Assembly (NCBI GenBank): GCA_037367355.1
Contig: CM074701.1
Span: 682,001-746,000, forward strand
Length of the DNA stretch: 64,000 nucleotides
Reading direction: 5' to 3'
Source: Neoscytalidium dimidiatum
Taxonomy: Eukaryota > Ascomycota > Dothideomycetes > Botryosphaeriales > Botryosphaeriaceae
Position numbers and translations under genes: made by a program. Below, one piece after another: positions 1 to 11,420 of this stretch (position 1 is the stretch's first letter; the number at the start of each line of letters is the position of its first letter). Under the pieces are notes generated by a model that did no database searches, was not told where the DNA came from, and saw only the letters and a program-made list of their open reading frames with translations.

Positions 1-1819
1 CTACAGATGCCCGAGCTGGCCGGTGCGTTAAACTTCGATGACTTTGCCCCCGAAACCCTTGAGACGGAGTCATTGTTGTCGAGGCCAACGCCACAGGTGC
101 GGGACCAAGATGCCGAGCCTGAACGTCAAACCGGCCTACAGCGCTCGAACAGCATTCTTGATCGCGTGGCAGGCAGCGTGGTCCCTGAGAGGAGCGGTAG
201 GAGCATGAGGAACTCTCTGCGGCGGAGAAGGCCTCAACTGAACCAGGGCGAAGATAACGCAGCCATGCTCTCACGCCTTTTGTCAGTCGCTGCAGCTGCA
301 ACTGCTGCCACACTCATGGGTGAAGATCACCGAGCTGGTGCCGAGGCCCGAAATTTCGTGGGCGGAGACGAAGACGGCACATTCGATGGCTTCCTTCAGT
401 CCCTTCAGAACGGTAGGATAGCTTCTGCCCTTCGTGGCCACACGGCAGGCATGGATGTAGACGCAGACGAGCCTGGACCGCCCGCCCCGCTGAACTTCTT
501 CCGTATGTTCAGATTTGGTTCAGCTACCGGACTGAGACGCGAGAACACCGTCTCAAGGCCTCCCGGCAGTCAAGACGGCTCAGACGATGCATCATCCAGT
601 GCGCAGCGCGCTGACGAGGATGGTCCTGAGAGCCGTATGGTTCCAATCATAATCGTTGGCATTCGTTCCATCAATCCCAGCTCCACTGGCACCACTCAAC
701 ATGACGACAATATACCTCCATTTTTAGACGCCCTTTCCAGTTTCCCGAATCCCGTTACTCCAGGTTCAGAACCAACCATTGATGGAATCCTGCGACAGCC
801 TCGAAATGGAACCACATTCAGCCACCGCCGACGTGCTTCTATGGGAGGCATCAACACGTTTCCTTCGGCCTATGACAACCAACGCCATCAACGGGCTACG
901 CCATCTGAGCGCCCGCGTCCGTTCTCGACCCTCTCGGATACCCCAGTTGGCCCTCGGCCTCCACCATCTACTCCCTCTGGTCTCTCTGCCTTTTCATCAG
1001 GAACGACTACGCCCACATTCACACCACCTTCAGATGTCTCCGCGTTGCCTTCCGCGGAGTCCTCACGCCGGGGAAGCTTTGTGAGGTCGCCTCCAAGAAC
1101 AACCTCTGGCTTGGAATCTCCCTCTGAAGAGCCACGGTCCCTCCACCAGCTAAGAACTGCCAGACAGCGTCGACTAAGCGAGTCTGATCACACGAGATTC
1201 GGTGCAGGCTCTGCTCGGCGGAACGGTGTCGTCGAACCCGATCATGCGCCAGGAGAAGGCCCTCGCAGTTGGATAATCTATGTACTCGGTGGTAGCTACC
1301 CGGAAAATCACCCTATTCTCACTACGCCCAGTCTCTTCACGGATACTCCCACTTACGAAGATATGATGCTCCTCTCAACTCTTTTGGGCCCCGCTAAACC
1401 ACCTGTCGCTAGCGAGTCTGATGTATCATCTGCAGGCGGCATCTACACCGTCCGGGAAGCTTCCCAGATCCATGGGGAATCTGGCAATTTAGTTGCCGCA
1501 GCTGTTGAAGGAGAAGAGACTATCATCATTGCTCCCGATCAACGCTGTCTTGTTTGTCTGAGCGAGTACCAAGCAGAGGAAGAAGCCCGCAAGTTGATTA
1601 AGTGTGGGCATCTTTTCCACCGGGAATGTATCGATCAGGTAGGTTGAAGTATCGTACAGATTTATGGCCATACATTGACGTCATCATTAGTGGCTTACTA
1701 CGGGACGGAATTCCTGCCCGCTCTGCAGAGGCCAGGGGGTAGAAGAGCACGAGAAGCGCCCCTCTGCTCCTGCCACACCCGAGATACCCGCAACTCCGAC
1801 GATGCCAGCTGTTGCATGA
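1..1819 (+). CDS. RING-H2 finger protein, C-terminal part (5' end outside window)
   Basis: The reading frame is open from base 1, so the gene probably starts upstream; an in-frame ATG lies at 7. Exon 1-1638 joins 1691-1819 across a 52-base GT-AG intron (gtaggt...attag) that splits the RING domain. The finger (1546-1726) has the RING-H2 order: C-x2-C in CLVC, then the C-x-H-x2-H-x2-C block (CGHLFHREC), a WL pair just after the intron, and a final CPLC. The roughly 500 residues before it are Ser/Pro/Arg-rich, with no membrane segment or other domain that I can see. The family consists of E3 ubiquitin ligases that recruit an E2 through the RING; substrate and cellular location cannot be read from the sequence. 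After the RING there is a short acidic/Pro-rich tail of about 30 residues. Confidence 0.85.
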
Positions 1820-4500
1820 TCTTTTTTTTTTTTTTTTTCACTCGAGAGATCCACGTGTCGAAGGTCCTTTTTCTCGCTGAAAAGCAACGATAGAATAAGG
1901 ATAGATGCGTAGGCGGCAGTAACTGTAAAGTTGGAGAATTAACCCCGATTTTATCGAGTGATTTTCCATTGAAATATGGAATTGCCACCATCTCCTCCTT
2001 TTGAAACTTCATGATCACTATTATTTTTGACCGCGATGTAAGGCGCTGCAGGCGTATTCAGCGCACACGTCCACCACGGAGAGGCGCTTTTATTTGGCCA
2101 CCCGTTCGCTCACGTTCATCATTTCCTAAGCACGGCGCTATTGGCATATTGACTCGACTTGTTTTGGAAGCGACACATTCTCTTTACGGTCAAGGGAAAG
2201 CACAGTGCAGAAGCGGTTGTGGGTTTTAATGGTCATTGATTACAAGCCATGGCGATTAGTTCAGGAGTTGGCGTATTAACGACGCCCCGGAGTGTTAACA
2301 TTCATCACGGCTGGTTTCTTGTCTCTGTTCTGGTCATGATTCTCCGTGGATCTCGTTTTCCCCCCTGTTTAGTCTTTTTTTTTTTGGGATTCCCACCTGT
2401 GGATGATTTGATGAATTTCTCTTGTTCCGCCATCGGATATCGGGAGTCAAAGACAGTTCAGGAGAATGTGTGGGTGAGGAATTGGTAGATTCGTGAGTAA
2501 TTGCTGCAGAGCGGGCACAAAGATAACGAAGCTTGATGCCTGAGGCTCTGTAAGGAATACACTCTCTTTTGAAGTGGAGACTGCGTGACGCGTGCAGTTT
2601 TATTTCGTCATAGTCATATTGCGTGAGAACTTGAAGCAATTTTATATGGTAAGCAAGATATTTCTGTGCTCTCGCAGTGGAAGTATGACTTGAAGATCCG
2701 GACTGCATATCGCTACATCGGGTATATCAATGCCTGCATATTCTGCGTGAATGGGCTTGGTTCAAGAGGAGGGGATGAGGGAAGAAAACGCCAAGACGTT
2801 TCTACACCAGCCGTTTACCGCGTTCAACAGCCATGATAGTAACCGACAGGAGAATTCACTCTTTTCGAATCCAAAAGGGCAAGGCTGATATAGGTACTTC
2901 AAAGCAGTCGCCCGACCAGAGAGATTGGTGACATCTATGTACGGCCGACTGTTTCGATTGCCGATGAACCATAATGTGGGCGAATGGACTATAGTATACA
3001 GTATCTCTGGTATCCATACTAGTATGATTTCTTCTACCATCTACTGTGCCGTCAGTAATACGTGGGCGGACTGGATCATCCGACGGTGAATGGTTTTGAT
3101 ACGGAGTATCCGTGAAGCATTTCGAGCTTCTCTTGTATGCGAAGCTTACAACATTCACAGCAGATCAACTGCTTCAAAGAATTATGCGACTGACTGTGGC
3201 GCGTATGGCCACTTTCACGGAAACACGACATTCCCTTAAGGACTAAACTTTGAAAGCACAGGCAGCAGACACCGCAAATTGTATAAGAACTGTTCTTTAG
3301 ACTGCAATGCAAGGAACTGGGGCAGTTATCCGGAGGTAAGTATTTGATAGACTCGGCGACTTATATGTCTGGTCGACTACTTCGACTTCCGATGGATAAT
3401 GGTGTGCGAGAGCCTTGACATTGCCAAGAACCTTTTTAAACAACCTTGCTACAAACCAAAGATTACTTTCTTCTCCACCAACTGAGTGGATAAGGCAGAA
3501 TTGCAGCAGTTCATGAATGTGAAGGATCTGCTACAGGAGACAACTCTGTCCGTAGGATTTGATCCGCCTCCTTTTCGACCCTTTCCGATCCTCGTGACCT
3601 TCTGCCAATTCGCAATCTTCGTTGGGAACTCCATATTGACCCAAACATTCGGCCGGGCAACCGTATCTCGGGCCAAGTCACAGCCGTACCACACAAGTCA
3701 ACACTAGTCATTCCCATCGTCGGCTATTCTAAGAATACACCTCCGCTCTCAGCTGACGGACAGAGCCCGTCAAACCCAGAGATCCGACCGTGAGGCCACA
3801 GGAGAGTTCATGACGTGTCCGAATAAAGTGCGGGCTCCCATGTCCAAAGGAGAGACAGGCATGTCTCAGATTTGTACAGCAAGACAAAAGGGCTTACGAC
3901 AAGACGGAACTCGGCGTTTCTTTGGGAGCCGATCGGCCTTGCCGTAACTTTGACTGATGTACAGGAGCCGGTCCGGCGCGCCGCAGAGACCAAAGTTAGA
4001 AAGAAAAAAAAAGGGAAAAAAAAAGGTGAGGAAGGCTCGTATGATGCACCGTTTTGTCTTTGCCTTTTCGCCTGTCGTGGCCGAAAGAGGCAACCAGCAC
4101 AGCCACAGCGCATTAACGGGGCACCCACTATAGGTTTGATTGCGCTGAGGTGGAATGGTTGCAAGGGCTGTCCCGCTTCTGGAAGATATGGACACCCTTG
4201 GTGGGAAGAAGTATTGATTTGCAGCTCGAGTCGGGCGGTTAGTCATGACAAGAGGTTTTCATGGTCTGTACACCTCAGGCGCTCAATATATTTTTGTTAT
4301 CGTGTGAATTCGATGCCCCTACAATTTTTTTCCCCCCGACAAGTCATGGCACGAAGGGATCATCGCAGAGTCAATTTGGGGCCTCTTTGGTATTCAGCTT
4401 TTGCTGGCACATCCCGTCAGCTCCATCTCCGAGGGGCTGTGACCTAAATAGGCAAATGCACCGCCACGGATGTCGACGGAGATCGAAGGGGAAACTTTTT
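1820..4500. other. intergenic region, no gene recognised
   Basis: It begins with a 17-18 base T run just after the RING stop codon, probably in the 3' UTR. Short frames occur on both strands but none has a recognisable domain or convincing splice structure. A-rich runs lie near 4002-4025. Nothing else is supported. Confidence 0.5.
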
Positions 4501-5348
4501 AGAGCGTGAGTTGGTGCGGCCGGATTTATTGGCGTCGGTCAGCTCCGCTGGAGGGGTCAAGGGGTGGTGGCCGTATGGGAGGATTGAATTTTTCTCTGGT
4601 GTTCCACGATGGGGCGTATGACGCTTCGGGAAGGATTCTTCAGCCCTCTTTCAGCGGGGCTGGGGAGGGAGGCGCTGGATGTGAGGGGCGCGGCCGGGGC
4701 CTCCGTTGCTTCATCTCGGAGAATTTGTTTCAAAGAGCGAGGCGGAAGGGAGCAGAGGGCTTCAAGTTCAGGACGCGGTGAGGCAAACGGCGGCCGCGCT
4801 ATGGGGGTCCTAGGCAGGGTATTGGGCTGCAAAGGAGGCTGAAAAAGATGTCGAAAGTGGACGCTAAAGGATAAGGGAGCTTGGGATGAAGATGGCGTCC
4901 GGAGAAACGTGCTGAGCAAGCCACAAAGTGAGTAAGCGGCGACTGGCGGATTGCGCCAAGAACGTCATGGCGAGTGCACGACTCAGTGGTGACGAAGGAT
5001 GCGCGATACAGCTCTCGATTACCAAATCCGCTCGCCGGTGGCATGCAGAGAGAGCACACGAACCACAGGCAATCGGTGAGGCCATCCCGCAGCACATACA
5101 TCGAGATCATCGCAAAATTGGCGCAGGAGTGGTGCCTCAGCTTCCCATATGCACTGTGCCAGGTCTGCATTACCTTTTGTGGTACCCAGAATGTGGAACA
5201 CGACACCTCAAGTCATCGGCTTGATTGTTCCTAGCGCCACGGGCCCTGATGACCCGCTCAGCTCGGGATGTCGTGTCTAGCCGCGGCCGGAGCCCTGAGG
5301 ATCGTCGGCCTCCGGTCGTGCTAGCGTGATCGGAGGCTCCTACGTACG

Positions 5349-5412
5349 CAGCAGCAGCAGCAGCAGTAGCAGCAGCAGCAGTAGCAGCTGCAGCAGTAGC
5401 AGCAGCAGCAGG
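5349..5412. repeat. interrupted (CAG)n microsatellite
   Basis: Tandem CAG triplets interrupted by TAG and CTG units. TAG interruptions make it unlikely to encode poly-Gln on the plus strand. Confidence 0.9.
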
Positions 5413-7361
5413 CCGGATCCCAGAAGGCTGTGCTAGCACATCGTGATCTCCGATGCTCCACGGCCCTAGCTTCACGGGAAAGATGGGGACTAAAAAAACA
5501 ACGGAAGCCATCAGTGCCGGCACTTCTACTCTCGCACTTCAGCTTCTATGCTCGTGCTGGGCTCGGGCTTTTGCACGCTCGGGAAGAGGCAGCGGTGTGG
5601 GACCCAAGTCTTTCTAGTACAGACCGTTTCACGGATGCTGCCGTCTTGAAGGGAGGCTACGCGCGGAGCAACAGCTGCAGATGCGGGTTAGCCTGCGCCT
5701 CGTGGGCTCTAGTGCCAGGTCAGGCAGTATTGTATCGCTGCCTGCTGTCGGTATTTAGCGGAGATACAGCAGACAATCTGCAACCCCGGTCCCTGCTGTC
5801 TCTCTGCCGTCTGGGCGTGGGCGTGGGCATGGGCGGGCGATGAGAAAGCAGTCTAATTTACCAACCACACGCAGCTCACATACGAAAATCCACAGCAAAA
5901 AAACTACGTACCCAAGCCCACGCGGCAACAGCCGCACAGCCAATGCTGGCCCCGTTCCTGACGCTTGCCCTCAATCGGTAATCGTATAGTGTGCGCCATT
6001 TCGATTTGCCGCGGCACAGCACATTTTGACTTTCTGGTCGCCGTAAACCGCGAGCCCGCATGCTGTTGGCTGCTGGCCGCATGCATTGCGCGCGCACGCG
6101 CGCGCTTCCATGAGCAGCGCGTTTTGGATGTAGTGGGCAACACCAGAGGTAATCACGGAGCACGTTGGTCCGCGTAGGTACAAGCTTTTGCGTGTTTTGT
6201 GTCATGGGATTATGCGTTTTCGCAATTTCTTCAGCTTTGTCGCTGCATCCTGGCCGACGGAGCGGGCGCCACGACGCGGGCAGCGGCTTGGTTGGCCGCC
6301 AGCGCGCCGTTGGCCATGACTGATGACGCGGAAACAACCGACACGCCGGTTCCTGGGAGCGAAAATGATCAGTCCTGAATTGCAAGCCAGCTCACGTTGC
6401 GCAACACATGACAACATGGTGGCGCGTCTGCGGCGTGGTCTGTTGCTTCCCCGATCCGGAAAAAGAGGGGGTGGGGGATTGTGGACTGTCAGGGGGGCAG
6501 CATAAACACCGCAATCTTCGCTGCCCCTGGCCTCGTTTTCTCATCATGCCCCAATCCAACACACGGTGGACGTCGAGATGACGATACTTCAATATGGGGA
6601 AGTCGGCACGCACCGAATTTCGGGCTTGTATAAACCGATTGGCCTTGTCATCCGCAGGCTTCGTGTCCGTTGAGTTAGTCGGAGCGCCAGAGGCAGAGCT
6701 TGTTGCCAGGGATAGCAGGTATACACGGGCATCTGCGAACCACCTGCGCCGGTTTGCATGTGAAAGACGCCGCTGGGCGTATTCTGATTGCGCTGAAATG
6801 CAAGAGAAACCGGGCGAGCACACGACATGCAATCAATAAAGCAGGGCAACATTACCGTCCCAGGCAAGCCATGCGACATTAGATTCCCGTCTCCCGTGGC
6901 ATGGCCCCGGCCGGTCGGGCTTCCCTTCTCCGCGTGCCGGTTGGCTTTCCTGTTCCGACCGTGCTCTGCGCGAGCGATGTACGTCGTGAAGTTAGCAGCG
7001 AGTAGCTTTTTTGCTCTGTCCGCACCGAACCCGAACCCGAAACGTCCGGCCGATGGAAATCTTGTGTGCGATAAATCCGACTGTCCCGCAGGATGCTATT
7101 GATAATCTCATTTTGCCTTTTGCCTTTTTCATTGAGCGGCCCGGGTCGAAGGAGGCTTAGAGGTGTTGGTCGTAGATGTCTTGACACGTAACGTCGTTCG
7201 CATAAAGTTGGCTTATATTGATCATCTTGCACCCGCCCATCCATACGGGCGCGCACCGCTCCCCCTTGGCTTGGCTCCCGCAAGCTAAGGGCGAACAGAC
7301 AGCGCCGGTGCCGGCCGGCCGGCGGCTCTCCTAAGAGAGAGCTCAAGAGGGTCGACAGATG

Positions 7362-7366
<5 letters not shown>

Positions 7367-7400
<34 letters not shown>
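7367..7400. repeat. (GA)n dinucleotide microsatellite
   Basis: An uninterrupted AG/GA run of about 34 bases following a GGAGAAAG start. A comparable run lies at 54788-54814. Confidence 0.92.
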
Positions 7401-7401
<1 letters not shown>

Positions 7402-8498
7402 AAATCTCCCCAAGAGGAACCGGTGGTGAAGCATCAATGATTCTCAGGACTTTTGCCGAGCGGTGGTAATACATTCAGGATCTCGCCGAGCATGGAGCAG
7501 TGCGTCAGTTGGGCGGTGTCTGCCTCAGCCGACTCCGGGCAGCGACGCATTGCCGAGCAGCGAGGAGATGTGATGCATCTCAATGATGTGCAGGCATGCT
7601 CGCCTCCCCGTCGGGCCGTCAGTGCGGCGGGAGGCACGTCTGCGTTGACCACATTTTCCTTCTGGACTCAGCGCAGAGAATATTTAGAGCAGCACGAGCC
7701 AAGAGGGATCAAGAAGCAGGGTCGGGGCGGCGGCCGCAAAGGGCCGTAGCGCTGGAGCTTGGCGGGATTGCGGTGGCATGATCGGGGGGATCCTTCAGTG
7801 GGGAAGGCAGAATCAAGCCCGAGCATTGTGGACTGGTGCTTGGCGAGAGTGAAAAGAAAAGTCGTCGTGTGTGTGTTTGCAAAGGAGAAATTTAGGGGCA
7901 TGATGGAGATCGGTGGACGCAGGGGGCGTTCCGGTGCCAGCGCCTCGTTCCCGCTGACGAGCGAGAATCGTCGGCTTGACTGCCCCTGTCGAGCATTTGC
8001 TTCTTGCTTGCTTGTGCTCGGGAGCGGGAAGAACAAAGCTCCATCAATCACATTAATCCAGGAGGCGGGCGGGCGGCGGCCTAGCGGCCTATGGGGGCAT
8101 TGCGAAAGCGCTGACGCCGCGAATCTGGCGACTTCTGCGGCGGCGGCAGTCTGATCAGCGGGCACTGATCGGGCAATCGAGGAAGAGCGGTGGGCCGGCG
8201 GATCAACGTCGTCTTGGTCATCTTGGGCGACTGTCCCGCTCGGGGTTTCATGGCATCGTCGAGCGGCTGACGGGCGGGCTCGCGACGTCTTCCTGGCGCT
8301 CGCTGGCGGCGCGCGGCAGGTGATGATGCTGCACGGGATGCGGGAGTGGAGGCGCTGGCGGAGACCTTCCGCATGAAGCGGGTTGGACGACGCAGCAGCC
8401 GGCGCGCTGTGACAGCTCTGCTCGTGGCGCGCGCGTTCCCAGACGGGCAAGCGGCTGAAGGCACGGAGGCTTGGGGTTGCAATTGCCACCGGAGGGCA

Positions 8499-8574
8499 GT
8501 GGGTGAGTGGGTGAGTGGGTGCGTGGGTGCGCGGGTGAGTGGGCGGTGGGCGGCGGCGGGCGGTGGGCTGGGAG
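8499..8574. repeat. G-rich GTGGGTGA-type minisatellite
   Basis: Imperfect tandem copies of GTGGGTGA/GTGGGTGC pass into GGGCGGTGGGC units. Many closely spaced G-triplets make a G-quadruplex possible on the plus strand; that is inference from sequence pattern only. Confidence 0.75.
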
Positions 8575-9627
8575 TCCTGTGCGGCGGGGACCAGGACGGG
8601 CAGGGCAGCAAGCAGCAAGTCTCGCCGTATTGCTGCCGTTTTGCTCCTCACATGCAGGGCATCAGTGCGGATGGGAGCGGAAGGCGTGCGTTCTTGCTGC
8701 TCGGCGGACCCAGGCGCGCGGTCAGGCGGGCGCAAGTATTGGCTGCCAGATTGTGGTGGAGAGAACTCGTTAAGAGTAGCCCGAAGCGGCAGGCTGTCGG
8801 CCCATGTGCGAGGTGGTGAGCCATGAACCCTGCGATCCGGCGTGTTGGAGCGGGCGGGATGGCAGACAGGCGGTAGTGGATCTTTGTGGTGGATCTTCTC
8901 AGCGGCGGAGATATCGGGTGGCCGGCGAGAGCAGGCGGCCAGGCACCCGTCCAGCGCTGCCACACTGCCGTTGCGCGCACGGCTCCCAATATTGGCCGAG
9001 TCAGCAGCATTAAGGTTGTTCCCTATACCAATCCCTGGGTCATACCAGCCCAGATATAGCCGTCCGCCGGTGCAGGGGATCCCGCGCCAGGCATTCTCCG
9101 GCTGCGCGCGACTCGGCTGCTAATTGCAGGGAGAAGCCTGCTCCAGCACGTGGACGAGCAAGGGAGCCCGCGTCTCCAGCTGTCCCGCCGGCGAGCGCGC
9201 GCCAGAAGGCCCTGTGGCCCTGCAGTCTGTTGCGTGCAGCCGTCATGGATCTGGCGCTGAAACGAAGATCCGCGACAACGTTGCCCGCCGCGCCGTTGGC
9301 TGCAGAACACGGCGCTGCGAGAGAGCTATCCTCCGCCGCGCGCCCCCAAGGCCCGCGGCTGCCGAGCGCAGCGCAGCGCAGCGCAGCGCAGAGGTGGCAA
9401 AAGCCTGGGTCTTCCGGGGTCACGACGACGAAAGAGGAATCCGCCTAAAGGGGGGGAGGGAGGTTTGACGTTGAATCAGTCGTCTGGATATAGAGGCAGC
9501 ACATATGGTTGGCCATGGGGGCCGGACCGCTATACCTGGGCCGACAGCCTCAACCTCGACTGCCAATAGTCCGTAACATGCGGCCGGGCAACGTTGTAAT
9601 ACGTAGTAATGCTTCTGCATTCCTCCC

Positions 9628-9680
9628 GCAGCAGCAGCAGCAGCAGCAGCATCAGCATCGGCATCAGCAGCGGCAGCAGC
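9628..9680. repeat. CAG/CAT trinucleotide repeat
   Basis: Eight or so pure CAG triplets followed by CAT/CGG/CAG variants. Confidence 0.85.
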
Positions 9681-10529
9681 CCTGGGCCAGCGCAGCCGGG
9701 CGGGCGGGGCGCGCGGCGAGGAGGGCTTCCATGCTGCAGATCGTGCTGCATTGACTGAATCTCCGAGCAATTCGAGATTGTCCGATTTTTGGCATGATAT
9801 CACCGGGCAGCGAGAACAGCCGTCGTCGAAACATGGTTCGTCTTGGCTTTGGGCGGATCCTCCCCTGCCTGAGCCCCTGCCTGCACATCCACCGGCCTCA
9901 AGCTTCAGCACCGCAGCACCAGCACCACCAGCACCAGTGCTCACCACACTCCACGCCCAAGCCTCGTGGCCGTGGCCCGCGCGCCGCTCACCGTACCGCA
10001 CCGCACCGCACCGCGCCCACCCAGCGCCCGGAGCCTGGCCCTCGGGCTGCCCGCGCCCGCGTCCGCCGCGCTGCGCTTTCCGCCCGCCTGACGCTGCCGG
10101 CCGTTGTCGCGCGCCTCTGGTGGTGGGCACGGTGGACGTGGCCTTGCCAGCCCAGCTGCAGCTCTGATTCCGCCATGCGCAGAAGCTCGCGCGCTGGGAC
10201 GCTACCGCTGGCGGCCTCGGCGCATTTGCTCCTCGCGGCCAGACGGCGGCTTTTATGCATATGCGGCGGCTTTCGCTGCCGAATCGGTGCAGGCTGAGCC
10301 CGCCCGGGCACGTTGCTGGCCCGTCCGCGCTCCCAGATTTGCCGCCGTCCAGCACTCACCCTTCATCCGTGGCCCTGTCTCGACTTGATGGCGTTGCGAT
10401 AGAGCAACGATACGCCAGCAACCCGGGTCGACGCACCGCGCCCATCGTCGCCCGCCGTCCGTGGCAGCGGCGAGGCCCTGGCAGGGCCGCGAGCCGTGTG
10501 TTGCGAGCGTGGCCGGCCCTGCGCGCAGC

Positions 10530-10658
10530 GCCAGCACCAGCACCAGCAGCAACAGCAACAGCAACAGCCGCATCAGGGCCGCTGTCCGTGCTGCGCACCG
10601 TCCGGCCGCCTGCCGGCCCCGCGCTGGGTGGTGGTGCTGGTGCTGGTGCTGGTGGTGA
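10530..10658. repeat. pair of facing CAG/CAC- and GGTGCT-type repeats
   Basis: A CAGCAC/CAGCAA hexamer run at about 10530-10570 is followed 60 bases later by a GGTGCT hexamer run (about 10627-10658). The two are roughly inverted relative to each other, so the transcript could fold into a weak hairpin. Confidence 0.6.
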
Positions 10659-11420
10659 TCGTGTGGCCGCAGAACTCAGGCACTCAGGCCAGTGGGCATG
10701 GTGAGAGCGACGGGCAGCGGGCAACGGGCAGCGGGCACGCGCGAGAGGTGTCGGCCCCTAGCTGCGATGCGCGCCCAGGGTGCCGGGCGTTGACGCATGA
10801 GAACGGCAGAAAAAGGCGACGGCGTGGGCTGGGGCCGTTCTCGAAGCCTGGCAAGGCGGGGCGGCGCTGCTGTCAACGCCAGATGCTGAACGGCTCCAAG
10901 GATTTGCAGGCCTCGCGCGCGGAAACGGCAACGCCCGGCCTCTCTCCGAATTGCCCTCCCCCTGCACCACAATATCCAATATCCACCCAAGGCTCCCAGC
11001 GCGTGCAGGGCCCACGCCCGCCGCTCAGGTACGAGTACGGACGGCTGCTGCTCATCATCAGAGCGCCCATCTACGCTTACGGCCGTGGTCTCCAAAAGCT
11101 GCCAGGCAGGGCTGCATGCCAACCCGCCCGCACCAGTGCAGATTGCCCGTCCGTCCCTGGCCCTCACTAATCTTAGCTCTACACGCCTTCCCGGTACATA
11201 ATTACGTCCCGCTACTCCAACGCTGGAGGGGTCTGGCAAGGAACCGCCCTCTTCCATCGAGCCCGCACCTCACCGTCTCCAACGGCGTCACCACCACGAC
11301 CAGCCCGTCACCAAAGGCCCGCTACCTGTCTTCCTCCAGCCCGCCCTCTGCGCCGGATGCTGCTGGTCACGCCGTGACTGAGCCACGACCTACTCCACAG
11401 TCCCTCTCTGCTCCCGCGCC

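Larger units (their letters stand above)
4501..11420. other. long GC-rich, microsatellite-bearing, gene-poor tract upstream of a Zn2Cys6 regulator
   Basis: About 6.9 kb of mostly GC-rich DNA contains (CAG)n, (GA)n, GTGGGTGA-type and GCAGC/ACCGC-type simple repeats. Long frames exist on both strands, but they overlap one another in several frames, are dominated by Arg/Ala/Pro/Ser as expected of GC-rich noncoding DNA, and show no domain. I therefore do not call genes here. It may be an extended 5' regulatory/leader region for the regulator starting at 11421; that is inference. Confidence 0.45.

Noticed and set aside
7668..8963. 431-residue minus-strand open frame
   Set aside because: Composition (Arg, Ala, Pro, Ser) follows GC-rich DNA, other long frames overlap it on both strands, part of it is the GTGGGTGA repeat read backwards, and there is no domain.
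9420..10355. 311-residue minus-strand open frame
   Set aside because: Overlapped by several long frames on both strands; Gly/Ala/Arg-rich low-complexity sequence including a CAG-repeat product; no domain or splice logic.
5349..10658. CRISPR-like or satellite array from the many repeats
   Set aside because: Repeats are simple di-, tri- and hexanucleotide tracts without unique spacers, and the genome is fungal.
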